Positions 1 through 7,328 are shown, counted from the stretch's first letter. The stretch: DNA of 36,275 nucleotides from an uncultured Lachnospiraceae bacterium (GCA_902476265.1 CABSCP010000044.1:1-36275); one strand, 5' to 3'. Notes: generated by a model from the letters alone, not told the origin. Numbers and translations: made by a program.

Positions 1-85
1 GGTCCTCCATAATTTTTTGGAAGAGGATATCATCGATGCCGTTAAGCCGGTCTATAATATCCTTCTTTTTTTCTAATTCGTCCAT
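1..85 (-). CDS. Partial CDS: N-terminus of probable PD-(D/E)XK nuclease/transposase-family protein
   Basis: Only the first 28 codons lie in the window; the gene runs off the left edge. It starts at an ATG (complement of 83-85) preceded on the reverse strand by an AGGA ribosome binding site. The visible peptide is charged (begins MDELEKKKDIIDRLNG) and continues IDDILFQKIMED. The 'DDILFQKIMED' stretch resembles the opening of Rpn/PD-(D/E)XK transposase-family proteins that are very common in Lachnospiraceae. That assignment is from memory of the family and rests on few residues, so it is tentative; the coding call itself (start, RBS, frame) is firmer. Confidence 0.45.
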   Translation of the reverse strand, partial: MDELEKKKDIIDRLNGIDDILFQKIMED

Positions 86-398
86 GCTAGTTTCCTGTCC
101 ATATATTATGAGAATGGGATGGGCAGAAAAACGGGAGGCGGCCGGGAGCATAAGGGGATAAATGTAGTATAAATTCTGTACTCCTGTTCTGGCAGTTGGT
201 TGGAAATGAAGAGATCCGGTTATGAATGCGTTTCTTTGAAATGGTTTATGATTCGGAAATAGATTCCGTCCCACGATAAAGGGAGGGATAAAGTGTCTAT
301 ATTCAGTATAAAACAGCACATCAGGAAATACAAGAGGAAGAAATAAAAAAGCACGTAGAAAAAAAGAGGAAAAAATTAAAAAAAATAGAAAAAAGGGC
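86..398. other. Intergenic stretch with no convincing gene
   Basis: AT-rich, with a purine/A-rich run around 320-397. The only coding-like object is a 17-codon GTG-start ORF (293-346) with a GGAGGG ribosome binding site five bases upstream, giving a very basic peptide that ends in KYKRKK. No other structure was recognised apart from the tRNA promoter that follows. Confidence 0.5.
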
Positions 399-427
399 TT
401 TTCAAATGAGAAATCATCTGTTATAAT
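399..427 (+). promoter_or_regulatory. Promoter of tRNA-Gly
   Basis: TTTTCA (399-404), 17-bp spacer, TATAAT (422-427). The perfect -10 hexamer ends nine bases before the tRNA, so the 5' leader is almost nil. Confidence 0.6.
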
Positions 428-436
428 AATCATCAC

Positions 437-507
<71 letters not shown>

Positions 508-565
508 TTTCCTATGCGCCGGATATGGGAACCTGAATACCGAATAAAAAAAACAAAATTAGGTA

Positions 566-594
566 TTGACTTCTTTGGAAGATTAAGGTATTAT
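566..594 (+). promoter_or_regulatory. Promoter of tRNA-Pro
   Basis: TTGACT (566-571), exactly 17 bp, TATTAT (589-594): a near-consensus sigma-A promoter about 30 bp before the tRNA. The second tRNA is therefore transcribed independently of the first. Confidence 0.75.
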
Positions 595-624
595 ATCAAA
601 TGTCCGGTTGAGACATAGAGAAAT

Positions 625-697
625 CGGGGTGTGGCTCAGGTGGTAGAGCGCTTCGTTAGGGACGAAGAGGCCGCAAGTTCAAGTCTTGTCACTCCGA
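625..697 (+). tRNA. tRNA-Pro (anticodon AGG)
   Basis: 73-nt cloverleaf. The acceptor CGGGGTG (625-631) pairs with CACTCCG (690-696), with one G-T pair and discriminator A697. The anticodon stem CTTCG/CGAAG encloses the loop TTAGGGA, giving anticodon AGG (658-660) for codon CCU. The CGGGGTG acceptor start and G-rich anticodon are typical of bacterial tRNA-Pro. CCA is not encoded. An unmodified-looking A34 in tRNA-Pro is less common than TGG or GGG. Confidence 0.92.
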
Positions 698-701
698 CTG
701 G

Positions 702-731
702 AAAGATTCAGCTTTTGCTGGATCTTTTTTT
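702..731 (+). terminator. Intrinsic terminator after tRNA-Pro
   Basis: An 11-bp stem (702-712 with 717-727, one G-T pair) around a TTTT loop, running into a T tract that ends at 731. Confidence 0.85.
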
Positions 732-883
732 ATGTAAAAGGCTGATATCAGTTAATGTAAATGAAGCCCTTCCAATTAAAAGTTCGACTAAAAATAAAAA
801 ATAGAATGTAACTTTTATGGTACCTGGTGGAATATATCAATGGAGAATGTCTTTTCAGACTTTTACATTAATATTTTACATAA
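730..883 (+). repeat. Nested inverted repeats in the leader of the XRE regulator gene
   Basis: The outer pair TTATGTAAAA (730-739) and TTTTACATAA (874-883), and the inner pair TTAATGTAAA (752-761) and TTTACATTAA (862-871), are perfect 10-base inverted copies. A perfect 10-bp palindrome CTGATATCAG (742-751) fills the gap between the two left arms. The right outer arm abuts the AAGGAGG ribosome binding site of the next gene. Either an operator set for autoregulation or a long-range RNA stem next to the start is possible; the sequence does not decide. Confidence 0.6.
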
Positions 884-897
884 GGAGGTAGATTACT

Positions 898-1260
898 TTG
901 CCTGACGAGAAACATTCCAAATCCGAATGTCAGATACTGACAGAAACACTGATTAATAACATTTGTTACCAGCTTGCCCAGAGGAACTGGTCCTTAAAGA
1001 TGCTGTCCGATAAGGCGGATCTGCCTTATGAAACGGTCAAGAAGCTGATCAACGGAAAGATCCAGCGGCCGTCCTTTATCAGCATTCTTCAGATTGCCGA
1101 TGCCCTGGAATGTTCTATTGACGGGCTGGCGGGAAGAAAGGATCCGGCGAAGGATGCGCTGCAGCATATTTCGGAAAATGCGAATGAGATATTTCGGATT
1201 TTATCCGATATGGATCATTTGCTGGAAAGCCCGATATTTAAGAATAACGATCATGCATAA
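898..1260 (+). CDS. XRE/Cro-CI family HTH transcriptional regulator
   Basis: 120 residues with a TTG start, chosen because an excellent AAGGAGGT site lies eight bases upstream and no in-frame ATG fits. Residues about 20-80 form a helix-turn-helix_3 domain: LAQRNWSLKMLSDKADLPYE followed by TVKKLINGKIQRPSFISILQ, with the usual 'IADALECSIDGL' fourth helix. The C-terminal 40 residues are acidic and helical with no recognised ligand domain. It is likely a small cytoplasmic DNA-binding repressor. It stands alone between the tRNA genes and a membrane protein gene. The inverted repeats ending at its ribosome binding site are the obvious candidate target for autoregulation (inference). Confidence 0.88.
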   Translation: MPDEKHSKSECQILTETLINNICYQLAQRNWSLKMLSDKADLPYETVKKLINGKIQRPSFISILQIADALECSIDGLAGRKDPAKDALQHISENANEIFRILSDMDHLLESPIFKNNDHA

Positions 1261-1271
1261 AAAGTGTGACC

Positions 1272-1315
1272 GTTTCGGCTTCGGCCAAAGGGTAACCCGG
1301 AGCCGAAGGCGAAAC
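1272..1315 (+). other. Imperfect 14-bp hairpin after the XRE gene
   Basis: GTTTCGGCTTCGGC (1272-1285) pairs with GCCGAAGGCGAAAC (1302-1315) at 13 of 14 positions; the loop itself holds GGGTAACCC. A run of seven T (1325-1331) starts nine bases later, too far for a classical terminator. It may be a first, weaker stop or an mRNA 3'-stabilising stem. Confidence 0.55.
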
Positions 1316-1334
1316 AATAACGTATTTTTTTGCG

Positions 1335-1366
1335 CCTGAAAGGGAATCCCTTTCAGGTCTTTTTTT
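1335..1366 (+). terminator. Intrinsic terminator
   Basis: Perfect 10-bp stem CCTGAAAGGG/CCCTTTCAGG with an AAT loop, followed by TCTTTTTTT. It ends the transcript of the XRE regulator. Confidence 0.9.
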
Positions 1367-1484
1367 ATCCATGATTTCGTTACAGAAAGTTAACAAATCG
1401 TTCAGCCGGTCAAGACAGAAAAAAGGTTATACTTATCTTATATGAAAACTTTTTAACCGTGCAGTATCATTGGGGGATGATCAG

Positions 1485-2633
1485 GTGAAAAAGAAGGTAT
1501 GGGGTATTTTTTTTCTGCTCGCAGTGGCTTTGAATGTACTGGCCTGGCGGAGCAGCAGCTTTTGCAATTTTTATGTAAAGCACATTTTTCCTTTCCTTGG
1601 AAGCGCATTTTCCAGAGTGATGTCCGTTTTCCCTTTCAGTGTGGGAGAATGGATGATCGCAGTGGGGCTTCTTTTTGCAGTGGCCTTTCTGGCAGCGGCG
1701 TTTCTGCGCGTGACGGTGAGAAAATCCTGGTGCATCCGTTTGTTTGCGGGTTTTAGAAACGTGCTCTGCTGGTCGCTTCTGGCGCTTTTCTGGGTGATGA
1801 CCTGCAATTGTTTCATCCAGTACCACGCGTCTGAGTTCGAAGAAGTTTATATGGATCAGGTGAGAGACGAAGGCTACTCCAAAGAAGAGCTGGCAATTCT
1901 GCGGGACTATGTGGTGGTCAATTTGAATGAGCTTTCCGTCCGGATGGAAAGAGACGAGAGCGGATATCTGATCTATGACGGGGATATCCACCAGACGGCG
2001 ATTACAGCCATGCAGCGCATGGGAGAAGAGTATGAGCAGCTTAAAGGGTTCTATCCAAGACCGAAGGAAATTTATTTTTCCGATCTGCTCAGCCAGACTT
2101 ATATGATGGGATATTATTTCCCGTTTTCCATGGAAGCAAATTATAACGGCACCATGTATATCGTGAATAAGCCTTCTACCATTTGTCATGAATTTGCCCA
2201 TCTCAAAGGTTTTATCCAGGAGGATGAAGCCAGTCTGATCGGATATCTGGCCTGTGTGGATTCTGAGGACCCTTTTTTCCGTTACAGCGGATATATGGGA
2301 GTTTTGGCATATGTGGAAAATGAATTTCAGGATTCCATTCATAAAAGCAGAAAAGAATATGGGAAGCATCCCGCCATTGATCCGCAGGTGTATAAGGACA
2401 GCGTCTTTTTGACGAAGGAAGCCTGGCAGGAAGTGGAAGAGAAAGCGGTTGTGAGCACCAAAACGGCCAAGAAGGTATCCAGGGCGGCCACTACTGCATC
2501 TCTGAAATTAAACGGCGTGGAAGAGGGTATGAAGAGTTATGACGGCGTTGTAAAGCTTCTGCTGGACTATTATGACGGCATTTTATATGGAGACATGATG
2601 ATGACAGTGGACGCCGAGACGGGCAGTCCTTGA
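1485..2633 (+). CDS. DUF3810 family membrane protein, zinc-metalloprotease-like
   Basis: 382 residues from GTG 1485, which has GGGGGA eight bases upstream; a TTG at 1470 in the same frame is an alternative but lies upstream of that site. The N-terminus (MKKKVWGIFFLLAVALNVLA) begins a membrane segment. Two more hydrophobic segments follow, around residues 50-70 and 85-105, before a large soluble region. That region carries the motif ICHEFAHLKG, an HExxH zinc site with the histidines at about 235 and 239. A downstream acidic QEDEAS may supply the third ligand. These are features of the DUF3810 family, whose members look like membrane-anchored metallopeptidases of unknown substrate. It is monocistronic as far as can be seen. 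Confidence 0.82.
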   Translation: MKKKVWGIFFLLAVALNVLAWRSSSFCNFYVKHIFPFLGSAFSRVMSVFPFSVGEWMIAVGLLFAVAFLAAAFLRVTVRKSWCIRLFAGFRNVLCWSLLALFWVMTCNCFIQYHASEFEEVYMDQVRDEGYSKEELAILRDYVVVNLNELSVRMERDESGYLIYDGDIHQTAITAMQRMGEEYEQLKGFYPRPKEIYFSDLLSQTYMMGYYFPFSMEANYNGTMYIVNKPSTICHEFAHLKGFIQEDEASLIGYLACVDSEDPFFRYSGYMGVLAYVENEFQDSIHKSRKEYGKHPAIDPQVYKDSVFLTKEAWQEVEEKAVVSTKTAKKVSRAATTASLKLNGVEEGMKSYDGVVKLLLDYYDGILYGDMMMTVDAETGSP

Positions 2634-2716
2634 CCGTTCGGAAACGGATTTTGGAAACAGGATATGAATAAAAGAAAAAAAGCCGCGCACCCTATATAAA
2701 AAAGGAGGCACTTTTG

Positions 2717-3073
2717 ATGGATTATATCAATGCTTTCTGGGTGGGCGGCTTAATTTGTGCCCTGATCCAGATCTTGTTGGAAAAGACAAAGTTGATGCCG
2801 GGGCGCATCATGGTCATGCTGGTTTGTACGGGAGCAGTTTTAGGGGCGCTGGGATTATACCAGCCTTTTCAGGATTTCGCAGGAGCCGGGGCCAGTGTTC
2901 CGCTGTTAGGATTTGGAAATGTACTGATGAAAGGGGTAAAAGAGGCGGTGGATGAACAGGGATTCCTGGGACTGTTCGCGGGAGGGTTTAAGGCCGGCGC
3001 AGTAGGGACCTCAGCGGCGTTGATTTTCGGATATCTGGCCAGCCTGGTTTTCAACCCCAAGATGAAGAAATAA
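2717..3073 (+). CDS. spoVAE: Stage V sporulation protein AE (SpoVAEb-type membrane protein)
   Basis: 118 residues. ATG 2717 is chosen over the in-frame TTG at 2714 because GGAGG (2704-2708) is then eight bases away. The protein is nearly all hydrophobic, with helices at about 5-22, 32-48, 60-78 and 90-112, a conserved centre (GLYQPFQDFAGAGASVPLLGF) and a basic tail. This matches SpoVAE, part of the inner-spore-membrane channel that loads and releases dipicolinic acid. Classical operons also contain spoVAC and spoVAD, but neither is adjacent here. The gene ends one base before the convergent stop codon of the next gene, leaving no room for a terminator between them. Confidence 0.88.
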   Translation: MDYINAFWVGGLICALIQILLEKTKLMPGRIMVMLVCTGAVLGALGLYQPFQDFAGAGASVPLLGFGNVLMKGVKEAVDEQGFLGLFAGGFKAGAVGTSAALIFGYLASLVFNPKMKK

Positions 3074-3074
3074 T

Positions 3075-3578
3075 TCAGCTTTCGGTGCAGGCAATTTCTT
3101 TTTTGGCTAAAAACTGGCGCATGGTTTTGTCCCACTGCGCATCCAGCGTTTTATCCATAACAAAGGAGTGGAATGCGGTTCCTGTGACCAGTGAAATGCC
3201 GCTGCCGTCATATTTTACCGTCAGAACCAGCGCTTTGACCTGATCCGGCGTGATGGAAGAGTCGGCGCCTTTTAAGACGCCGGGTACATAGTCCGGCATC
3301 AGATGGAGCACGAATTTGAAATGGGACGGCGTGCGTTTCCCTTTGATCATGTCAAAACAGATGGGGCGCATGGCGCTCCAGGAGGAAAAATCATAGGGGC
3401 AGATCTGAGGATCGGCAAGCTCTTCAGAAGTATAAAAATCCCGGTTGATGTGGCCGTCAATATGATAGGCGGCGGCTGCAAAAATATCCGCCTCGGCCAG
3501 TAGGAAGGAGTCAAAGCAGTCGCTGCCCAGAAGCCTGGACATAAATTTCTTTAATTCTGTAATATGGAACGAAGTCAT
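3075..3578 (-). CDS. DUF5721 family protein
   Basis: 167 residues on the reverse strand. The start is set at ATG 3578 (protein begins MTSFHITELKKFMSRLL), with AAGGA seven bases upstream; the open frame extends further upstream but without a comparable site. The protein is soluble with no signal peptide. It contains conserved-looking stretches FDSFLLAEADIFAAAAYHIDG and RPICFDMIKGKRTPSHFKFV. It resembles the DUF5721 family found in Lachnospiraceae, whose function is unknown. It is divergent from degV and shares that intergenic region. Confidence 0.72.
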   Translation of the reverse strand: MTSFHITELKKFMSRLLGSDCFDSFLLAEADIFAAAAYHIDGHINRDFYTSEELADPQICPYDFSSWSAMRPICFDMIKGKRTPSHFKFVLHLMPDYVPGVLKGADSSITPDQVKALVLTVKYDGSGISLVTGTAFHSFVMDKTLDAQWDKTMRQFLAKKEIACTES

Positions 3579-3729
3579 GGGAAGATCCTTTCCGTCCTGT
3601 GGGACTGCTCTCTCATGTTTTTGCAGGGCCTCCAAAACCATCCTTTTTCATGTGTATATAAAAAGATGGCCCGCCGGAGCCTGCATTCTGATAACAGTAT
3701 ACCAAATCAAAGGAAATTTGGAAATACCC

Positions 3730-3780
3730 TTTACAAGGGAATGAAACGCGTGTTATTATATGTAGTAATGAAAACTACAT
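3730..3780 (+). promoter_or_regulatory. degV promoter with overlapping 7-bp dyad
   Basis: TTTACA (3730-3735), 18-bp spacer, TATTAT (3754-3759) preceded by TG. Directly after the -10 lie ATGTAGT (3760-3766) and ACTACAT (3774-3780), a perfect inverted repeat with a 7-bp spacer across the expected start of transcription. It is placed like a repressor operator; the regulator is unknown. Confidence 0.6.
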
Positions 3781-3810
3781 CAGAAAATGTGGTAAGGCCT
3801 GGAGGATTTT

Positions 3811-4650
3811 ATGAGTTATAAAATAATTGTTGACAGCTGCTGTGAATTGCCCGAAGAGCTGAAAAAGGACCCGCGTTTTGAGATCGTACCCCTCGGACTG
3901 GAGGTGGGGGATTACCGGATCCAGGATGATGAAAGCTTTGATCAGGCAGAGTTTTTGAAGAAGGTGGCGGAATGTCCCACCTGCCCGAAATCTTCCTGCC
4001 CGTCTCCGGAACGTTATATGAATGCATACCGGACGGAAGCCGAGCATGTTTATGTAGTGACTTTGTCGGCAAATTTGAGCGGCAGCCATAACAGCGCGCT
4101 GCTGGGCAAGAGCCTTTATTTGGAAACTTACGGGGAAAAGCAGATCCATGTGGTGGACTCCTGTTCCGCGTCCTGTGGGGAAACCCAAATCGTTTTAAAG
4201 GCGATGGAACTGGAAGAACAGGGCCTTCCTTTTGAAAGCATTGTGGAGCAGCTGGAACAGTTCAGAAATAATATGTATACTTATTTTGTGCTGGATAATC
4301 TGGAAACATTAAGAAAGAACGGACGTCTGACAGGGGTGAAGGCGCTGGTGGCCTCTACGCTGAATATCAAACCGGTCATGGCCGGATCAAGGGAAGGTAC
4401 AATCGAACAGATCGGACAAGGCATCGGGATCAAGAAAGCGCTTTCAAAGCTGGCGGATGCGGTGGCAAAGAGCCCGGTCGATTTTAAGGAGCGGATATTG
4501 ATGATCACCCACTGCAATAACGCTGCAAGGGCGGAGAGCGTGAAGAAGCTGATCCTGGACAGGATAACGGTCAGGGATGTTCTGATCATGGATACGGCAG
4601 GCGTCAGCAGCATGTATGCCAATGACGGCGGAGTGATCGTGACGGTATAA
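3811..4650 (+). CDS. degV: DegV family fatty-acid-binding protein
   Basis: 279 residues, ATG start with GGAGG upstream. The N-terminus MSYKIIVDSCCELPEEL and the later VVTLSANLSGSHNSA, VVDSCSASCG and ETLRKNGRLTGVKA motifs are the standard DegV signature. The length is typical (about 280). DegV proteins bind fatty acids; some act as FakB subunits that present fatty acid to the FakA kinase for phosphorylation. No fakA-like gene is in the window, so the specific role is open. It is a soluble cytoplasmic protein, transcribed alone from the promoter at 3730 and followed by a bidirectional terminator. Confidence 0.9.
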   Translation: MSYKIIVDSCCELPEELKKDPRFEIVPLGLEVGDYRIQDDESFDQAEFLKKVAECPTCPKSSCPSPERYMNAYRTEAEHVYVVTLSANLSGSHNSALLGKSLYLETYGEKQIHVVDSCSASCGETQIVLKAMELEEQGLPFESIVEQLEQFRNNMYTYFVLDNLETLRKNGRLTGVKALVASTLNIKPVMAGSREGTIEQIGQGIGIKKALSKLADAVAKSPVDFKERILMITHCNNAARAESVKKLILDRITVRDVLIMDTAGVSSMYANDGGVIVTV

Positions 4651-4679
4651 AACAGAAAGAACGGTTTTGGATATCATAG

Positions 4680-4718
4680 AAAACAGGGAAGGCGCGCACC
4701 ATGAGCCTTCCCTGTTTT
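4680..4718. terminator. Bidirectional terminator between degV and the LytTR regulator
   Basis: A perfect 14-bp stem (4680-4693 with 4705-4718) whose outer ends are AAAA and TTTT, so both strands give a GC-rich stem ending in T. It lies between two convergent genes. Confidence 0.82.
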
Positions 4719-4782
4719 GCAGCACACGTTTCAAAAGTCTGCATCAGCAGGTTTGTCCGTTTCCTGTGAGGGTATCGGAGCG

Positions 4783-5508
4783 TCAGAGCACAGGGCAGCG
4801 CTTTTTGAAAGCATCCACCGCTTTCTGTAAGACTCTGGATTCCCCAAAGGACAGCCGGAACTGTTTTCCGTCCAGCAGTGTAACCTTGAAAAAGTTGATA
4901 TCCTTAATATACAGCATGTTAAGTACAGCATGGCAAGCGATTTCAATAAAATTGTCATATTCTTTTAAGTTGCCGCAGAAGGTCTGGAGATTCATTTCCG
5001 TAAGCCGGTCTTCCCCGTTAAAAAGATGAAGGCGCATTTCCCTGTCATTTTCCGGCCAGGCGCACAGAATATCCTCATCCTTTAAATAGAAGGTTTCCGT
5101 CCGGTTACGGAATTCCAGAAGTTTAACCTGGCTGTTTTTGATGACCAGCAGAGTGTCGATCATTTCGGAAAGCTCGGCCGTCTGAATAGGCTTATCCAAA
5201 AAAAAGGAGTTGTCCGGGAGGTTTTGGGCCTTCCGGTAATCCACTTTACCGCAGCAAAACACGATGGGAATGCCGGTGCCGTCGGCCCGCAGCATATGGG
5301 CCAGTTCCACCGCATCACAGCCGTCTTCGGTCATATCCATAAACAGCGCATCGTAAATCATGGGCGCGGTCAGAATGGAAGTCTTGCTGCCGTAGGAATC
5401 CACATACAGGACTCCCGTGGTAGGAATCCGCCGGTCCGATTCCCGTCCCAGAAGCCGCTCCATCTGTTTTCGGTCCGCGATATGGTCGTCACAGATTGCA
5501 AGATGCAT
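4783..5508 (-). CDS. LytTR family response regulator (orphan)
   Basis: 241 residues, reverse strand, with an AGGAGGT ribosome binding site. Residues 1-122 form a receiver domain with acidic pair D7/D8, candidate phospho-acceptor D58 (in YDALFMDM) and K106 (FFLDKPI). The usual Thr/Ser after strand 4 is Cys (VFCC). Residues about 130-235 match a LytTR DNA-binding domain (LLEFRNRTETFYLKDEDILC; DNFIEIACHAVLNMLYIKDI). Such regulators act on direct repeats upstream of peptide, bacteriocin or quorum-sensing genes. No histidine kinase or peptide gene is adjacent, so the partner is elsewhere or absent. No clear promoter was seen, as the region just upstream is the terminator of the preceding gene. Confidence 0.85.
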   Translation of the reverse strand: MHLAICDDHIADRKQMERLLGRESDRRIPTTGVLYVDSYGSKTSILTAPMIYDALFMDMTEDGCDAVELAHMLRADGTGIPIVFCCGKVDYRKAQNLPDNSFFLDKPIQTAELSEMIDTLLVIKNSQVKLLEFRNRTETFYLKDEDILCAWPENDREMRLHLFNGEDRLTEMNLQTFCGNLKEYDNFIEIACHAVLNMLYIKDINFFKVTLLDGKQFRLSFGESRVLQKAVDAFKKRCPVL

Positions 5509-5540
5509 AACAATACCTCCTGAAGTATTTTATCAAAAAG

Positions 5541-5571
5541 AAAAGCCTCTCCCGATGCAGGAGAGGCTTTT
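5541..5571 (-). terminator. Terminator of the argG-DUF1294 unit
   Basis: 12-bp stem AAAAGCCTCTCC/GGAGAGGCTTTT with a 7-base loop, followed on the reverse strand by CTTTTTG. It closes the reverse-strand genes to its right. Confidence 0.85.
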
Positions 5572-5587
5572 TGATCTAAAAATCCTG

Positions 5588-5884
5588 TCAGAGAATCGTA
5601 AACGAAAGCGGGGATACGAACAGGAGATAGAGGATAGCCAGCACCTGCAGAATCAGGATAGCGGGCATGCCCCATACAAAGGAGGGATGCAATGTCTTAT
5701 GCCGGAAAAAATACATTCCCGCAATGGCCCCGATGCTTCCGCCGATGATCGCAATGAGAAACAGGGTGGATTCCGGAATGCGCCATGCCTTCCGGCGGGC
5801 CCTGCGTTTATCGATTCCCATGGCGGCAAACCCCGCTATGTTTACTATTATACCATAAAGAAGCAAAATGAAAATGACATCCAT
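5588..5884 (-). CDS. DUF1294 domain-containing membrane protein
   Basis: 98 residues starting at ATG 5884; a TTG six bases earlier is possible, but GAGGG spacing favours the ATG. It has a transmembrane helix at the N-terminus, then the basic motif GIDKRRARRKAWRIPE, a second helix (LFLIAIIGGSIGAIAGMYFF), RHKTLHPSF and a third helix. The order K/R-rich - RIPE - GGxxGA - GMxxFRHKT is the DUF1294 signature; the family's function is not established. It lies 50 bp downstream of argG on the same strand, with no terminator between, so it may be co-transcribed with argG. Confidence 0.88.
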   Translation of the reverse strand: MDVIFILLLYGIIVNIAGFAAMGIDKRRARRKAWRIPESTLFLIAIIGGSIGAIAGMYFFRHKTLHPSFVWGMPAILILQVLAILYLLFVSPLSFTIL

Positions 5885-5934
5885 GTACAAAATTCCCTCA
5901 TTCTATTTGTGGTATGTGACCCTGCAGCGGACAA

Positions 5935-7158
5935 TTATTCAGCGCTTTTTTCCGCCTCCTGCATCTTCATGGCGCGCACCTTTAAGGAAAGGCCAAAGAG
6001 ATTGATGAACCCTTCCGCATCGTGATGATCGTAAAGGTCGCCTGTGGTGAAGGAAGCGATGCTTTCATTATATAAAGAATAAGGAGAAGTGGTGCCGGCT
6101 TTGATGATGTTGCCCTTGTAAAGTTTGAACTTCACTTCACCGGTCACATATTCCTGCGTCTTTTCGATGAAGGCCTGAACCGCTTCGCGCAGAGGAGTGA
6201 ACCATTTGCCTTCGTAAACGATCTGCGCCATTTTGTTGCCCATATCCATTTTGGCAGCATAGGTATCCCGGTCAAGGATCAGCTCTTCCAGCTGCTGATG
6301 GGCCTCCATCAGGATGGTTCCGCCGGGAGTTTCATAAACGCCCCTGGATTTCATGCCTACCACACGGTTTTCCACGATGTCAACAATGCCGACACCGTGT
6401 TTGCCGCCCAGTTCATTTAAGGTGCGGATGATGTCGGAAACCTTCATCTGCTTGCCGTTTACGCTGGTGGGAACACCTTTTTCAAAAGTCATGGTGACAT
6501 ATTCCCCTTCATCGGGGGCCTTTTCGGGAGTGGTCCCTAAAACCAGCAGATGATCGTAGTTGGGTTCATTAGCGGGATCTTCCAGTTCCAGGCCTTCATG
6601 GCTGATATGCCATAAGTTACGGTCGCGGCTGTAGCTGGAATCTGCGGAGAAGGGCAGGTCGATGCCATGGGCTTTGCAGTATTCGATTTCGGATTCTCTG
6701 GAATCCATGGTCCATTTATCGTTCCGCCATGCGGCGATGATTTTAATGTCGGGAGCCAGCGCTTTGATACCCAGTTCAAAACGGATCTGGTCATTCCCTT
6801 TGCCTGTAGCGCCGTGACAGATCGCGGTAGCGCCTTCCTTGCGGGCGATTTCAACCAGCTTCTTCGCGATCAGCGGCCTTGCCATGGAAGTGCCAAGCAG
6901 ATATTTGTTTTCGTAAACGGCGTGGGCCTGTACGCAGGGAACAATGTACTCGTCACAGAATTCGTCGATCACATCCAGCACATACAGCTTGGATGCACCG
7001 CAGAATTTTGCCCGCTCTTCCAGGCCGTCCAGTTCTTCCGCCTGTCCGCAGTCGATGCAGACACAGACGACTTCATAATCAAAATTTTCCTTTAACCACG
7101 GAATGATTGCGGTGGTGTCAAGCCCGCCGGAATACGCTAAAATTACTTTTTCTTTCAT
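5935..7158 (-). CDS. argG: Argininosuccinate synthase
   Basis: 407 residues, reverse strand; ATG 7158 with GGGAGG upstream, giving MKEKVILAYSGGLDTTAII. The AYSGGLDTT P-loop of N-type ATP pyrophosphatases opens the protein. Later family motifs include CHGATGKGNDQIRFE, DLPFSADSSYSRDRNLWHIS and GLELEDPANEP. It condenses citrulline with aspartate using ATP to give argininosuccinate, the penultimate step of arginine synthesis. argH is not next to it, unlike in many genomes. A promoter lies 50-78 bp upstream, with an ArgR-like box beside its -35 element, and the gene diverges from argC. Confidence 0.97.
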   Translation of the reverse strand: MKEKVILAYSGGLDTTAIIPWLKENFDYEVVCVCIDCGQAEELDGLEERAKFCGASKLYVLDVIDEFCDEYIVPCVQAHAVYENKYLLGTSMARPLIAKKLVEIARKEGATAICHGATGKGNDQIRFELGIKALAPDIKIIAAWRNDKWTMDSRESEIEYCKAHGIDLPFSADSSYSRDRNLWHISHEGLELEDPANEPNYDHLLVLGTTPEKAPDEGEYVTMTFEKGVPTSVNGKQMKVSDIIRTLNELGGKHGVGIVDIVENRVVGMKSRGVYETPGGTILMEAHQQLEELILDRDTYAAKMDMGNKMAQIVYEGKWFTPLREAVQAFIEKTQEYVTGEVKFKLYKGNIIKAGTTSPYSLYNESIASFTTGDLYDHHDAEGFINLFGLSLKVRAMKMQEAEKSAE

Positions 7159-7207
7159 GATGATTTCCTCCCTATATTTACCGCATTGCATTTTTTTGTC
7201 TGAACAT

Positions 7208-7236
7208 ACTATACACCACGGACGGAGAGTTTGCAA
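7208..7236 (-). promoter_or_regulatory. argG promoter
   Basis: On the reverse strand: TTGCAA (7231-7236), exactly 17 bp, TATAGT (7208-7213). The predicted 5' leader is about 43 nt. Confidence 0.7.
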
Positions 7237-7237
7237 G

Positions 7238-7313
7238 TGAAAAAATATGCAAATTATATGAATAAAATGATTTTATTGTGTATTTTATTCACAAAAGGCT
7301 TGAATATTATGCA
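7238..7313. promoter_or_regulatory. Cluster of ArgR (AhrC)-like operator boxes between argG and argC
   Basis: Two sites fit TGNAT-N3-ATNCA: TGTATTTTATTCA (7279-7291) and TGAATATTATGCA (7301-7313), with starts 22 bp apart. A third, TGAAAAAATATGCA (7238-7251), fits the 14-base form with one mismatch and touches the argG -35 box. Also present are a 10-base inverted pair (7259-7268 with 7282-7291) and a perfect 12-bp palindrome TGCATATATGCA (7310-7321). Resemblance to the known ARG box and the flanking genes support arginine-dependent repression; argR itself is not in the window. Confidence 0.7.
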
Positions 7314-7328
7314 TATATGCAGTATGAT
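7300..7328 (+). promoter_or_regulatory. argC promoter
   Basis: TTGAAT (7300-7305), 17 bp, TATGAT (7323-7328). The second ArgR-like box (7301-7313) covers the -35 hexamer, so binding there should block polymerase. Confidence 0.7.

Noticed and set aside
840..905. 21-codon leader peptide overlapping the XRE start
   Set aside because: Weak ribosome binding site and a different frame; no evidence beyond the open frame.
1467..2369. Long reverse-strand ORF opposite the DUF3810 gene
   Set aside because: Antisense shadow; the forward protein has coherent membrane segments and an HExxH motif.
2665..2698. Sigma-G promoter before spoVAE (TGAATA ... CTATATA)
   Set aside because: The spacer is 21 bp, too long for sigma-G, and the start of transcription would fall on the ribosome binding site.
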